From: Chromatiales bacterium
Lineage (GTDB): Bacteria > Pseudomonadota > Gammaproteobacteria > UBA6429
Assembly (NCBI GenBank): GCA_027076405.1
Contig: JALTJN010000379.1
Location: 79,843-143,842 of the forward strand
Direction: 5' to 3'
DNA length: 64,000 bases
In this document: positions 46,423-55,894 of the stretch, piece after piece
Layout of the letters: each line of letters begins with the position of its first letter
Numbering within the stretch: the first letter of the stretch is position 1
Notes under the pieces: generated by a model
Database searches by the model: none
What the model was told of the DNA's origin: nothing
Seen by the model: the letters and a program-made list of their open reading frames with translations, nothing else
Program-made: the position numbers and the translations under genes

Positions 46423-46588
46423 ACCGCTAAGGAATTGAAAAGTACAACTAAATCACAAACTTGTGAGTAGTTTCTTGACGTAGAGGTAAGCCAGTGCTAA
46501 TTTGCGTTATAACTACATTAAATAGCACTTTATTGATGTATAAAGTGTTGAATATTAAAGAAAATTAATTCTTCTGGAGTTTAAAATA
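46423..46588. other. Intergenic region with small palindromes
   Basis: 166 bp. It contains TCACAA/TTGTGA (near 46453-46466) and CACTTTA/TAAAGTG (near 46529-46549) inverted repeats, both upstream of the LysM gene and possibly operator-like. TCTGGAG before the ATG at 46589 is the ribosome binding site. Confidence 0.45.
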
Positions 46589-47026
46589 ATGAAATTGAAT
46601 AAAACATTAAAACTGATAGGGTTATTGGGAACATTTACTCTAGCAGTGGGTTGTGCAGGTCCAGCTGAAAAAGCTGAAGAACCAGCTGCAGCACCTGAGC
46701 CTACAACAGCACCAGAAGTTGCTGCTCCTACTACTGAATCTATGGATTCGGGGTCTACGACTACTTCATATGAAGTTAATCGTGGCGATCACCTTTGGGG
46801 TATTTCAAGTTCGTCTTATGGAAATCCATATAAATGGCCATTAATTTATAAAGCGAACAGCGATAAAATTAAGGATGCAGATTTAATTTATCCTGGTCAG
46901 GTTTTAGATATTGATTCAGATCCAAGTGATGCAGATACTGCTGCTGCAATTAACCATGCTAAAACACGTGGTAGCTGGTCAATTGGTATTACAGAAGAAT
47001 CGGATAAGGCTTATTTAGCACAATAA
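46589..47026 (+). CDS. LysM domain lipoprotein
   Basis: 145 residues. Signal peptide with a Cys in AVGCAG (about residue 22) consistent with a lipobox, a Pro/Ala/Glu/Thr-rich linker (about 26-60), then one LysM domain: YEVNRGDHLWGISSSSYGNPYKWPLIYKANSDKIKDADLIYPGQVL. LysM binds peptidoglycan. It probably tethers the outer membrane or another protein to the cell wall. Strong terminator follows at 47052-47075. Confidence 0.9.
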   Translation: MKLNKTLKLIGLLGTFTLAVGCAGPAEKAEEPAAAPEPTTAPEVAAPTTESMDSGSTTTSYEVNRGDHLWGISSSSYGNPYKWPLIYKANSDKIKDADLIYPGQVLDIDSDPSDADTAAAINHAKTRGSWSIGITEESDKAYLAQ

Positions 47027-47051
47027 TAATTATAAATAAGTTCGATTTTAT

Positions 47052-47075
47052 GGGCTCCTTTTAGGAGCCCTTTTT
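47052..47075 (+). terminator. Terminator of the LysM lipoprotein gene
   Basis: Perfect 7 bp stem GGGCTCC / GGAGCCC with loop TTTTA, followed by TTTTT. Confidence 0.93.
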
Positions 47076-47125
47076 ATTTCTACAGAGCTGGTTTTAAATT
47101 TTGGCGAACGAGAAAGAGTGCCGGA

Positions 47126-47926
47126 ATGATTTCAAAGTCTATTGTTAAAAGTATATTTACTCGGTGTATCAATGACCGATGCCCGCAGATAGCCGCCGCA
47201 TTAGCGTATGCCACCTTGCTGTCGCTTATTCCCTTATCTGTCCTGGTTTATAAAATTTTTACCACTGTATTTGTAGATACCGCCTGGCAATTTAAAGTTC
47301 AGGAATTTATCTTTAAAAGTCTTTCACCAACCACAGCAGAGCAGGCGAAAAGCTATTTACTCGATAGTGCTGCTCAGGCCAGCAGTTTGAATTATTTTAG
47401 TTTATTCATGTTACTGCTATCTGTTGTGGCAATGATTTATACCATTGATAAAGCACTGAACAGTATCTGGAATATACATAAACCGCGATATTTATTTCGG
47501 AGGATTTTTGTCTATCTGGTGTTATTAGTTTTTGGACCTCTTGCAATTTCTTTTAGTATTTTTATCAGCACATATTTTGCTTCTTTACCTTTAATTACAA
47601 AGTTATCGGGTGTTGTCTTCGATAGTGGGTCTTTTTTCTGGCTTGCTATTGTTGTGTTATGGATAGCTTTCACAATGTTGTATAAACTAGTACCTGATTG
47701 TGAGATTAAATGGAAACACGCTTTTGTTGGTGCCACGGTGGCCGTTATTTTGTTTGAACTCGCTAAAAATGCTTTTGCATTATATGTTAGCTATTTTCCC
47801 TTATATGAAATTTTATATGGTGCTCTGGCATCCATTCCTTTAATGCTCATCTGGATTTATCTGATTTGGTTGATTGTACTGTTAGGAGCAGAAATCACTC
47901 ATTATTTACAAATATCTGAGGAGTAA
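47126..47926 (+). CDS. YihY/BrkB family inner-membrane protein
   Basis: 266 residues with about six membrane helices. Signature segments: RCPQIAAALAYATLLSLIPLSVLVYKIF, then TIDKALNSIWNI, YKLVPDCEIKWKHAFVGATVAVILFELAKNAFALYV and LYGALASIPLMLIWIYLIWLIVLLGAEI. The family was once called tRNA processing ribonuclease BN because of a mis-assignment in E. coli; the real role is unknown, probably a membrane transporter or lipid-related protein. Confidence 0.93.
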   Translation: MISKSIVKSIFTRCINDRCPQIAAALAYATLLSLIPLSVLVYKIFTTVFVDTAWQFKVQEFIFKSLSPTTAEQAKSYLLDSAAQASSLNYFSLFMLLLSVVAMIYTIDKALNSIWNIHKPRYLFRRIFVYLVLLVFGPLAISFSIFISTYFASLPLITKLSGVVFDSGSFFWLAIVVLWIAFTMLYKLVPDCEIKWKHAFVGATVAVILFELAKNAFALYVSYFPLYEILYGALASIPLMLIWIYLIWLIVLLGAEITHYLQISEE

Positions 47927-48036
47927 ATACGGTTATTTATTATTTAAACTTACTTACTCAGGAATCTTACCTGCGGAAAGAGTAAAATTTTGCTATATTT
48001 CTATCACCTTTATTTAATTGTAAGCATTTTTTAATT

Positions 48037-48591
48037 ATGAAACATCCATTACAGATTACCACAATTTTTGTTTTGCTCATTTCTTTTATTTCGATGAGCA
48101 TGGCTGCAAATGTTAATGTACGAGATCCTTATAAATATTTTTTTAATGAAACATGGGGAGATTTACCTGAAGAATTACAAAAAGCAAAAGAGAGCGGGAA
48201 AAAGGGAATATTAATTTTTTTTGAAATGGATGAATGCCCTTTTTGTCATTACATGAAAAAAAATGTTTTAAATCAGCCAAAAGTTCAGGATTTTTACAGA
48301 AAACATTTTTTGAATTTTGTTATTGATATTGAAGGCGATGTTGAAATGGTTAACCTGAAAGGACAAACCGTAAAACAAAAGGATTTTGCCAAGAAAAACA
48401 GAATAAGAGCAACACCTGTTATCGCATATTATAATCTTGATGGGAAAATGATCTATCGACATACCGGAAAAACATCAGGTGTTGATGAATTTATGTGGTT
48501 AGGTGAATACATTGCTAATGGTATTTATAAGAAAAGAATACGATTTAGCAAATATAAAAGACAAAAGCGTGCTGAAAAGAAAAACAAATAA
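48037..48591 (+). CDS. Periplasmic thioredoxin-fold protein
   Basis: 184 residues with a signal peptide (about 1-23, ending SMAA). Thioredoxin fold with active site CPFC in FEMDECPFCHYMKKNVL (about 65-80) and the cis-Pro loop RATPVIAYYN. The CPFC motif and layout resemble SoxW/DUF255-type periplasmic thiol reductases. The C-terminus is very basic (KRQKRAEKKNK). It shares one base with the start of the TolC-like gene, so it is the first gene of a three-gene operon with an outer-membrane channel and an adaptor. Confidence 0.88.
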   Translation: MKHPLQITTIFVLLISFISMSMAANVNVRDPYKYFFNETWGDLPEELQKAKESGKKGILIFFEMDECPFCHYMKKNVLNQPKVQDFYRKHFLNFVIDIEGDVEMVNLKGQTVKQKDFAKKNRIRATPVIAYYNLDGKMIYRHTGKTSGVDEFMWLGEYIANGIYKKRIRFSKYKRQKRAEKKNK

Positions 48592-49913
48592 TGCAGTTAA
48601 ATATTTCCTCAATTTTCACAGCAATAACATTGTTGCTGTTAGCTTTTACCTCTGTTTCAGCAGAAGATTCAAAAGTAAAAGCGGACATATTGCCTGAACC
48701 GCTGACGCTTGATCTGGCTTTAAGTTTAATCGATCAGCAACATCCTGATTTACGTTATATTGAAGCAGATTTGAGAAGTGCACGTTCTGATTTACAGGAA
48801 AAACAGTCTTTAAATGATTTGACCGTGAATTTAAGAGCAGAATCCAGATGGATTCGACCTTCTGCAATCGCAATGAACCAGTCAACCGAAGAACAACGGT
48901 TAGTGCTTGATGTAAATAAAACATTATATGATTTTGGTCGTAGCGCTGCACAGGTTGGCGCGGCATCTCAAGAAGTGCTTAGTCAGCAGTTTCAATATAA
49001 TTATGCGCGTCAGCGTCAATATCTTAATGTGATGAAACGTTATTTTGATGTTGTGTTGGCTGATTTACAATTTTATCGTTATAACGAAGAAATGGCTGTT
49101 GCTTATATTGAATTTGACCGGACGCAAATAAGAGCAAAGTTAGGGCAGCGAACAGAGCTGGAAGTAGCAGAAAAAAATGCAGCCTATCAGCGTATTCGTC
49201 ATCTGCGTACACAAAGCCAAAACCAGCAAAGGGTAACTCGCGCATTATTGGCGCAAGCTTTAAATAAACCAAACAGCTTGCCTGCAACCGTTGCAAGGCC
49301 AGAGTTGGATGTGACATCGCGTAAGCTTCCTGAAATTGATGCCATACAAAAAAAAGTAAAAGAGAATAACCCGGTATTAATCGCGTTAAGAGCAAAACTC
49401 ATCGCGGCTAAAAAAGAAATTAACTATGCTCAGGTAGGTGACAGTCCATTACTTAGCGGTGGCTTTCAGGCATTTAAATACTCTAGAGAAAGCAATACGG
49501 CGAACGACTGGCAGGCAAACATTATTTTAGATGTTCCTTTGTGGAGTGGTAATCAGGTTGATGCAGCCGTTGCAAAAGCAAAAGCGGTTGTTTATAAAAT
49601 TGAAGCACAATTAGCTCAACAGGAGTTAGCGGTTCAGCAACAAGTTCTTGAGTTGTATTTGGGGCTTGAAACACTAAAAATAAAATATGATGAAGTTGTT
49701 GCAAACATGGATTTTACTGAACTGTCACTAGATCAAAATCGGGCGCTTTATGAATTAGAAGTAAAATCGGATTTAGGTTATTCGATGGTACATTTTTCAG
49801 AAGCGGAACGGAAGGTTGTAAAAACAACTTTTGATATTGCTTTGTCGTGGGCGCAACTTGATGCGTTAAGTGGCAGCTTATTAAAATTAAATAAATTATC
49901 AACGAATAAATAA
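48591..49913 (+). CDS. TolC-family outer-membrane efflux protein
   Basis: 440 residues with a signal peptide (about 1-24, ending SVSA). TolC/OEP pattern: LDLALSLIDQQHPDLRYIEADLRSARSDL, long amphipathic coiled-coil helices, beta-strand segments near LSGGFQAFKYSRE and IILDVPLWSGNQVDAAVAKAKA, and a second helical hairpin to the end. It is a periplasm-spanning channel, trimeric in the family. It sits between the thioredoxin-fold gene and the adaptor, with no inner-membrane pump. Confidence 0.9.
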   Translation: MQLNISSIFTAITLLLLAFTSVSAEDSKVKADILPEPLTLDLALSLIDQQHPDLRYIEADLRSARSDLQEKQSLNDLTVNLRAESRWIRPSAIAMNQSTEEQRLVLDVNKTLYDFGRSAAQVGAASQEVLSQQFQYNYARQRQYLNVMKRYFDVVLADLQFYRYNEEMAVAYIEFDRTQIRAKLGQRTELEVAEKNAAYQRIRHLRTQSQNQQRVTRALLAQALNKPNSLPATVARPELDVTSRKLPEIDAIQKKVKENNPVLIALRAKLIAAKKEINYAQVGDSPLLSGGFQAFKYSRESNTANDWQANIILDVPLWSGNQVDAAVAKAKAVVYKIEAQLAQQELAVQQQVLELYLGLETLKIKYDEVVANMDFTELSLDQNRALYELEVKSDLGYSMVHFSEAERKVVKTTFDIALSWAQLDALSGSLLKLNKLSTNK

Positions 49914-49925
49914 CGAGATAATGTT

Positions 49926-50702
49926 ATGACATCAAACTATATGTCCAGATTTTTAAATGTATGCCTCATGGCAATATTATTATTTATGAGTTCTACTGCC
50001 AGTGCAGAAGAATTTGAGGCGACTTTAGACTGGTCCCGACGTGTTGAATTGTCGACAACAGTAAATGGTGTAGTACAAAAAGTTTATGCAAAAGCTGGAA
50101 GTATTGTTGCCAAGGGTGACATATTAGTTCAGCTTGATCCACGTGCTTTTAAAGCAGATTTAAAGTTTGCAAAAGCAAATTTAAAAAATACAGAACAACA
50201 AACTCAGGAAGCTAAACGTGAACTTGATCGACAAGCTGATATGTATGACAGGTCAATGCTGTCTGATCGTGATCTGCAGGTGGCTAAGAATAATTTAACA
50301 GCGGCTCAGTCAAAATATTTTCAGGCGCAAGCTGCATTAACAAAAGCAAAATTAAATCTGGAGTACAGTGCTATTCGGGCGCCCTTTAATGCGGTTGTTA
50401 TAAAAACTTTAGCGGTTAAAGGACAAGTTGTTGCATCGCAAATGAAACCGCCTATTTTGGTTGTTGTGGCAGAGGCAAAGCGAATGCTGTCACGATTTTA
50501 CACATCAATAAATATCATAAATAATCTTATGGTTAATCAAGGGGGGGCGGTCAAGGTTGCAGGAAACAGTTATCAGGGAAAAATAATCAATATTGAATTG
50601 GAGCAGGATAAATTAAAAGCAGGAAAATATGCCGTTGATGTTATTTTCGATTCTAAAGATAAAGTGTTACGTGCAGGCCAGAAAGCAGTGGTTGAGTTGT
50701 AA
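49926..50702 (+). CDS. Periplasmic adaptor (HlyD/RND membrane-fusion type), short
   Basis: 258 residues with an N-terminal signal segment (ending STASAEE, about 28). The lipoyl-like halves are visible: RVELSTTVNGVVQKVYAKAGSIVAKGDILVQLDPRAF and AIRAPFNAVVIKTLAVKGQVV, separated by an alpha-helical hairpin (about 80-150) rich in Lys and Ala. At 258 residues it is shorter than most RND adaptors, with only a small C-terminal beta-barrel part. It lies 12 bp after the TolC-like gene. The cognate pump must be elsewhere. Confidence 0.88.
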   Translation: MTSNYMSRFLNVCLMAILLFMSSTASAEEFEATLDWSRRVELSTTVNGVVQKVYAKAGSIVAKGDILVQLDPRAFKADLKFAKANLKNTEQQTQEAKRELDRQADMYDRSMLSDRDLQVAKNNLTAAQSKYFQAQAALTKAKLNLEYSAIRAPFNAVVIKTLAVKGQVVASQMKPPILVVVAEAKRMLSRFYTSINIINNLMVNQGGAVKVAGNSYQGKIINIELEQDKLKAGKYAVDVIFDSKDKVLRAGQKAVVEL

Positions 50703-50752
50703 TATATTTTAGGACTTGAGCTGAGCTTAAGATTGATATTGGTTTATAAAAA

Positions 50753-51346
50753 TTACTGCTTATACCAGCGTTTGCTTAAAAGCTTTAGCACTTTATTCGG
50801 ATATTTGTATTTTCCCAGACTTCCGTTGTATCGGGCTAGCGCACGAGTGAGATCACCTTTTTCTTTTTTTAGATAAAATTTCAGAATAGTTGAACCCATA
50901 CGAAGATTCGTTCGTACATTAAATAAGCTATCGCGAGGCTTGCCAATTTCCTTCAGCCAAAATGGCATTACCTGCATTAGACCCTGTGCGCCGGCTTTGG
51001 AGATAGCAAAACGATCAAAATTACTTTCAACATCAATGACAGCAAGAACCAGCTCCGGTGGCAACTTGGCTCGAGTGGCTTCATGGTGAATTTGACGCAA
51101 TAAATCCAGACGTTTTTCGGGTTGTTTGATTTTATCTTTCAAACGATTTGACATATCAATTAGCCAGACTTCAGCATCAAATCTGTCTTCAAAGCTTTCA
51201 CTATCTTTTACTGCTTGTTGCAGTAATAAACGCAATTCCTCATTTGCAGATGATTTATTTTCGGCTGTTATCTCATCAGCAATAGAATAGGGTGCGGCCA
51301 ACAGTAAACAGACGACAAACGAATATATTTTATATTGATATAGCAT
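50753..51346 (-). CDS. Lytic transglycosylase, SLT domain
   Basis: 197 residues with a signal peptide (about 1-23, ending SIADE). The SLT catalytic domain occupies the C-terminal half: LVLAVIDVESNFDRFAISKAGAQGLMQVMPFW, where the Glu of VESN is the catalytic acid, then NLRMGSTILKFYLKKEKGDLTRALARYNGSLG. It cleaves peptidoglycan glycan strands with anhydro-muramyl product. It lies 9 bp downstream of proS on the same strand; linkage of this small SLT protein to proS is frequent in gammaproteobacteria. Confidence 0.92.
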   Translation of the reverse strand: MLYQYKIYSFVVCLLLAAPYSIADEITAENKSSANEELRLLLQQAVKDSESFEDRFDAEVWLIDMSNRLKDKIKQPEKRLDLLRQIHHEATRAKLPPELVLAVIDVESNFDRFAISKAGAQGLMQVMPFWLKEIGKPRDSLFNVRTNLRMGSTILKFYLKKEKGDLTRALARYNGSLGKYKYPNKVLKLLSKRWYKQ

Positions 51347-51355
51347 GTGCTGTAT

Positions 51356-53071
51356 CTAACTAAGTTTTTCTTTTATATAGTTAACGATTTCGTCTAAAGC
51401 AACATCTGTATTTTCTTTTTCACGGCGGCCTTTATATTCAACCATGCCTTTTTCCAATCCCCGATCGCCAAGCACTACCCGGTGAGGAATACCTATGAGT
51501 TCCATATCTGCAAACATAATTCCAGCGCGTTCTTTTCTGTCATCAAAGAGAACATCGATGCCTGCGGCTTTAAAGTCAAGATACAGTTTTTCTGCTATCG
51601 GTTTTAACGTATCGGATTTATGCATGTTCATTGGGGTAATAACAACTTGAAACGGAGCAATCGCCTCGGGCCAGATAATTCCTTTATCATCATGGTTTTG
51701 TTCAATGGCAGAAGCGACAACACGGGATACGCCAATGCCGTAACAGCCCATCGTCATAACTGTTGCTTTACCTTTATCATCCAGAACGGTAGCTTTTAGG
51801 GCTTCACTGTATTTTTTACCTAGCTGGAAGATATGTCCAACTTCAATACCACGTTTAATCGACAATGTTCCTTTGCCATCAGGGCTTGGGTCTCCTTCAA
51901 TAACATTTCGAATATCAGCAATATCACCCAATGGACAATCTCTTTCCCAGTTGATGCCAAAGTAATGTTTGCCGTCAATATTTGCGCCGGCAGAAAAATC
52001 GCTCATGACAGCAACACTACGATCAACAAAGTACGGGATTTTTAGATTAACCGGCCCGAGTGAACCCGGACCTGCACCAATGGCATCACGAATTTCTTCA
52101 TCCGTTGCAAAGCAAAGAGGAGAGGCAATCCCCGCTATTTTTTCTGCTTTGATCTCGTTAAGCTCATGATCACCACGTACTAATAATGCAACCAGAGAGT
52201 GTTCACTGCCTTCAGCAGCACGCACAATTAATGTTTTTACCGTTTGTTTAATGTCTATTTTAAACTGCTCAACTAAATCACTAATGGTTTTTGCATTGGG
52301 AGTGTCAACTAATTCCATTTCCTGCTTGGCAGCAGCTCGTTCTGTAGAGGGGGCAATTGCTTCTGCAAATTCAATATTAGCGGCATAATCACTTTCGCTA
52401 CTGAAGGCAATATCATCTTCACCGGATTCGGCTAAAACATGGAATTCATGTGAAGCACTACCACCAATTGAGCCGGTATCGGCCTGAACAGGACGATAAT
52501 CTAAACCGATTCGATCAAAAATTTTACAGTAGGTTGCATGCATTTCTTTATAGGTTTCATTGAGCGAGTCTTCATCAATATGAAAAGAGTACGCGTCCTT
52601 CATTAGAAATTCACGAGAGCGCATAATGCCAAAACGAGGACGAATTTCATCCCGAAATTTTGTTTGGATCTGGTAAAAATTAGCAGGCAACTGCTTATAA
52701 CTACGTAGTTCATTACGCACCATATCGGTTATGACTTCTTCATGTGTCGGGCCGAAGCAAAATTCTCTGCCATGCCGATCTTTCATGCGTAATAATTCGG
52801 GGCCATATTGTTCCCAGCGTCCGGACTCTTTCCATAGTTCTGATGGTTGCGTCGCTGGCATGAGAACTTCTTGTGAGCCTGCATTATTGAGTTCTTCACG
52901 AATAATATTTTCTACTTTACGCAGCACACGTAACCCCATGGGTAACCAGGTATAAAGTCCTGAAGCCAGCTTACGTACTAACCCTGCTCGCAGCATCAGT
53001 TTATGGCTGATAACTTCAGCATCAGAAGGGGATTCTTTTAAGGTCGCAAGTAAAAGTTTGGAAACACGCAT
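51356..53071 (-). CDS. proS: Prolyl-tRNA synthetase, bacterial type
   Basis: 571 residues. Class II synthetase with motif 1 around [27 protein letters not shown], motif 2 [25 protein letters not shown] and motif 3 [14 protein letters not shown]. The ~180-residue insertion domain (about 225-400, YbaK-like) is present, so it should edit mischarged Ala-tRNA-Pro. A C-terminal anticodon-binding domain follows ([39 protein letters not shown]). Nothing unusual. Confidence 0.98.
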   Translation of the reverse strand: MRVSKLLLATLKESPSDAEVISHKLMLRAGLVRKLASGLYTWLPMGLRVLRKVENIIREELNNAGSQEVLMPATQPSELWKESGRWEQYGPELLRMKDRHGREFCFGPTHEEVITDMVRNELRSYKQLPANFYQIQTKFRDEIRPRFGIMRSREFLMKDAYSFHIDEDSLNETYKEMHATYCKIFDRIGLDYRPVQADTGSIGGSASHEFHVLAESGEDDIAFSSESDYAANIEFAEAIAPSTERAAAKQEMELVDTPNAKTISDLVEQFKIDIKQTVKTLIVRAAEGSEHSLVALLVRGDHELNEIKAEKIAGIASPLCFATDEEIRDAIGAGPGSLGPVNLKIPYFVDRSVAVMSDFSAGANIDGKHYFGINWERDCPLGDIADIRNVIEGDPSPDGKGTLSIKRGIEVGHIFQLGKKYSEALKATVLDDKGKATVMTMGCYGIGVSRVVASAIEQNHDDKGIIWPEAIAPFQVVITPMNMHKSDTLKPIAEKLYLDFKAAGIDVLFDDRKERAGIMFADMELIGIPHRVVLGDRGLEKGMVEYKGRREKENTDVALDEIVNYIKEKLS

Positions 53072-53151
53072 GTTGTATAAGTTCTCATTAGCTGGAAAAT
53101 TAAACAGATTTTATCTGGATGCACCCTGTGGGTACAGTGATAAATGACGAA

Positions 53152-53418
53152 TTACTTTTTCTGTCTGGTGGGGCTTGGCATTACATTGATTTGGTCTTGG
53201 CTTGTTATGGTTGTGAAAACAACACCTTTTTTTGGCGGTTGATCGGTGACTTGCCATTCACCTTTACTATTTTGCCATTGATATAAGGTTGATTGATTAA
53301 TTTCCGGAATTACCTGATGGATTTTTCCCATTAGTCTGGTACGGAGAGCATCATCCTGATAAATATAGAGAGTAATTAGCCCAACAATACTGATAAAAAT
53401 AGCGTATTTGAGTTTCAT
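53152..53418 (-). CDS. Small DUF4124-like membrane-anchored protein
   Basis: 88 residues with an N-terminal hydrophobic segment (about 4-20) and a short DUF4124-like region: STLYQWQNSKGEWQVTDQPPKKGVVF. The pattern Y-W-x-x-G-x-x-x-x-T/S-D-x-P-P is shared with the neighbouring longer gene. Probably periplasmic or membrane tethered. Function unknown. It lies between the longer DUF4124 gene (15 bp) and proS (80 bp), all on one strand. Confidence 0.75.
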   Translation of the reverse strand: MKLKYAIFISIVGLITLYIYQDDALRTRLMGKIHQVIPEINQSTLYQWQNSKGEWQVTDQPPKKGVVFTTITSQDQINVMPSPTRQKK

Positions 53419-53433
53419 ACATGTATGTTATTT

Positions 53434-53835
53434 TTAATGGCAGAAATCACTAATTGCTTCTTGTGCCTTTTTGATTTCCCTGCTTCGTTCTTCATCGCTA
53501 ACATTCCTGATAGTGCCATCCTTATCACGAATTCGACTATAAACTTGATATATGCTGAGGCGTTTTTTAGCTCTTGTGCAATTAAGTTCACGTAATTCTT
53601 CATTTTTCTTCATTTCACTTTCTGTGACATCTTGTTTATTGTTTATATCATCGGTTGAGTAGAGTAGTTTCGTATTTTGAGGTGTAGGAGCGGGTGCTTT
53701 TAAACGTTTATATTGTTTATCTCTGGGTCGTTTTTGTGAATAGTGTACATTTCCTTCATTATCGACCCATTTATAGAGCCCGGCAGAAGCTGAAGTAGCA
53801 AAAATCATCATCACTGTTAAAAGTAGCACTTTCAT
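53434..53835 (-). CDS. DUF4124 domain secreted protein
   Basis: 133 residues with a clear signal peptide (about 1-18, SASAG). DUF4124 follows immediately: LYKWVDNEGNVHYSQKRPRDKQY. The remainder is a charged helical region with two Cys (LNCTRAKKRL and SDFCH) that may form a disulfide. The family is found in periplasmic proteins of gammaproteobacteria; role not known. First gene of a likely four-gene strand ending in proS and the transglycosylase. Confidence 0.85.
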   Translation of the reverse strand: MKVLLLTVMMIFATSASAGLYKWVDNEGNVHYSQKRPRDKQYKRLKAPAPTPQNTKLLYSTDDINNKQDVTESEMKKNEELRELNCTRAKKRLSIYQVYSRIRDKDGTIRNVSDEERSREIKKAQEAISDFCH

Positions 53836-54183
53836 AACGCTATCCCGTATAGATTGTTAATTATCAATATGTTATGTCACATTTCTCCAAGTATCGCAAG
53901 GAGTTGGAGACTTGTAAATTAGCAAATTTTTCTTATTTGAGCGGTTAGCATAGATTATGATGCGGAATTTTTATGAATTTGCCTTCTTAATACTTTAGGC
54001 TATTTTACTTAACCCTGTGAAATTTAAGGAAAATTGGCATAAAAGAAGGCTAATATGGTGCAAATATGCTTCGAGGCTGCGTATAATACGGCGTTTCGTG
54101 TTTCCTCGAGTTTTTAAGGTAACACAGCCCGTGATGACGGGCGTTTTTGTCTATATGTATTTGAAAGATTGGAGTTTAAAATC
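53836..54183 (+). promoter_or_regulatory. ilvB leader region
   Basis: A good -10 hexamer TATAAT lies at 54082-54087 with a TGCG just upstream; the -35 is weak. If this is the promoter, the transcript has a leader of about 90 nt that contains a rho-independent terminator at 54127-54148 (listed separately) and then a long-spaced Shine-Dalgarno before ilvB. The 5' part also has a CTCCAA/TTGGAG hairpin near 53885-53911. I found no leader peptide rich in Ile, Val or Leu codons. Confidence 0.5.
54127..54148 (+). terminator. Terminator-like hairpin in ilvB leader
   Basis: Perfect stem GCCCGT / ACGGGC with GATG loop followed by GTTTTTG. It sits only 36 bp before the ilvB start, in an untranslated leader, so it looks like an attenuator rather than the end of an upstream gene (the upstream gene is divergent). 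Confidence 0.8.
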
Positions 54184-55893
54184 GTGGAACTTAGCGGTGA
54201 CAACATTGTTACTCAATTTCTGAAAGATGAAGGTGTTGAATATGTATTTGGCTACCCTGGTGGAGCTGTTTTACATATTTATGATGCTTTATTTCGACAG
54301 GATGCAGTAAAACATATATTGGTTCGGCATGAGCAGGGTGCTACCCATGCGGCTGATGGTTATGCACGTTCAACAGGTAAACCGGGTGTCGTACTAGTGA
54401 CATCTGGTCCGGGTGCAACCAATGCTGTCACTGGTATCGCAACGGCATTTTTAGATTCAATCCCTTTAGTTGTTATCACCGGGCAGGTCACCAGTGCATT
54501 TATTGGTAGTGATGCTTTCCAGGAAGTTGATTCTGTGGGAATCACGCGCCCGTGCGTGAAACATAATTTTCTGGTTAAAGATGTTAAAGATTTAGCCATG
54601 ACGTTAAAGAAAGCATTCTATGTTGCGACAACCGGTCGACCTGGGCCTGTTGTCGTTGATATTCCAAAAGATATTACGGATCCGAATATTAAAGTTCCAT
54701 ATGAATATCCTGCATCAATCGAATTGCGTTCTTATAAACCGGTGATTGAAGTAGAAACAACACAAGTTGAAGCTGCGGTTGACGCATTATTATCTGCAAA
54801 ACGCCCGATTATTTATTCAGGTGGTGGCGCTGTTCTGAGTAATGCTTCTGCCGAGTTACGTACATTTGTGCGTCAGCTAGGTTATCCGATTACTCAAACC
54901 TTAATGGGATTGGGCGCTTATCCTGAGCCTGATCCATTAAATGTTGGTATGTTGGGTATGCACGGTACGTATGAAGCCAATATGGCAATGCATGATTGTG
55001 ATGTATTATTAGCGGTGGGAGCACGGTTTGATGATCGTGTTACCGGTGATTTGGAAAAATTTTGTCCTAACGCAAAAATCATTCATATTGATATTGATCC
55101 ATCATCAATTTCAAAAAATGTTCATGTTGATATTCCTCTCAATGGTGATGTTAAAAAAGTCTTGGTTGAGCTGAGCAATGCCGTGACTGCAAGCAAACGT
55201 TCGCCTGACGAGAAAGTCTTAAAAGGCTGGTGGAAACAGATTAAAGAATGGGCTGATAAAGACTGTTATCGCTATGATCGTAATAGCGCTTTAATCAAAC
55301 CCCAGTTTGTTTTAGAAAAATTATATGAGGTAACTAAGGGTGAAGCATTTGTTACCTCCGACGTTGGTCAGCACCAAATGTTTGCTGCGCAATTTTATAA
55401 GTTTGATGAGCCACGTCGCTGGATTAATTCAGGCGGCTTAGGGACTATGGGCTTTGGTTTACCTGCTGCTATTGGTACCCAACTCGGTAACCCTGATGCA
55501 ACTGTTGCTTGTGTAACCGGTGAAGCCAGTATTCAAATGTGTATTCAGGAATTATCAACCGCATTTCAATACGGTACCCCAATAAAAGTGGTTAATTTAA
55601 ATAACCGTTATATGGGGATGGTTCGTCAGTGGCAGGAATTCTTTTATGAGAGTCGTTACTCACAATCTTATGTAGAAGCCTTGCCTGATTTTATGAAACT
55701 GGCAGAAGCCTATGGCCATGTTGGTATGTTGATTGAAAAACCGGAAGACGTTGAGGGGGCTTTAAAAGAAGCTTTCGCAATGAAAGATCGTTTAGTCTTT
55801 ATGGATTTCATCACTGACCAGAAAGAAAATGTTTATCCTATGATCGCCGCAGGTAAAGGCCATCATGAAATGCACGAAAGAGAGTTAGCTTAA
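54184..55893 (+). CDS. ilvB: Acetolactate synthase, large (catalytic) subunit
   Basis: 569 residues from the GTG at 54184, which has GGAG 9 bp upstream; a TTG at 54169 gives no such site. ThDP enzyme catalysing the first common step to valine, leucine and isoleucine. N-terminal GVEYVFGYPGGAVLHIYDAL, the ThDP Glu in RHEQGATHAADGYAR, SGPGATN, FAD-binding region GARFDDRVTGDLEKF, and the diphosphate motif region TGEASIQMCIQEL..NNRYMGMVRQWQE. It forms an operon with ilvH (1 bp gap) and ilvC. It could equally be named ilvI. Confidence 0.97.
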   Translation: MELSGDNIVTQFLKDEGVEYVFGYPGGAVLHIYDALFRQDAVKHILVRHEQGATHAADGYARSTGKPGVVLVTSGPGATNAVTGIATAFLDSIPLVVITGQVTSAFIGSDAFQEVDSVGITRPCVKHNFLVKDVKDLAMTLKKAFYVATTGRPGPVVVDIPKDITDPNIKVPYEYPASIELRSYKPVIEVETTQVEAAVDALLSAKRPIIYSGGGAVLSNASAELRTFVRQLGYPITQTLMGLGAYPEPDPLNVGMLGMHGTYEANMAMHDCDVLLAVGARFDDRVTGDLEKFCPNAKIIHIDIDPSSISKNVHVDIPLNGDVKKVLVELSNAVTASKRSPDEKVLKGWWKQIKEWADKDCYRYDRNSALIKPQFVLEKLYEVTKGEAFVTSDVGQHQMFAAQFYKFDEPRRWINSGGLGTMGFGLPAAIGTQLGNPDATVACVTGEASIQMCIQELSTAFQYGTPIKVVNLNNRYMGMVRQWQEFFYESRYSQSYVEALPDFMKLAEAYGHVGMLIEKPEDVEGALKEAFAMKDRLVFMDFITDQKENVYPMIAAGKGHHEMHERELA

Positions 55894-55894
55894 A

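Noticed and set aside
54017..54223. Open frame as possible ilvB leader peptide
   Set aside because: It is not rich in Ile, Val or Leu codons, spans the -10 and the terminator, and runs into ilvB in another frame.
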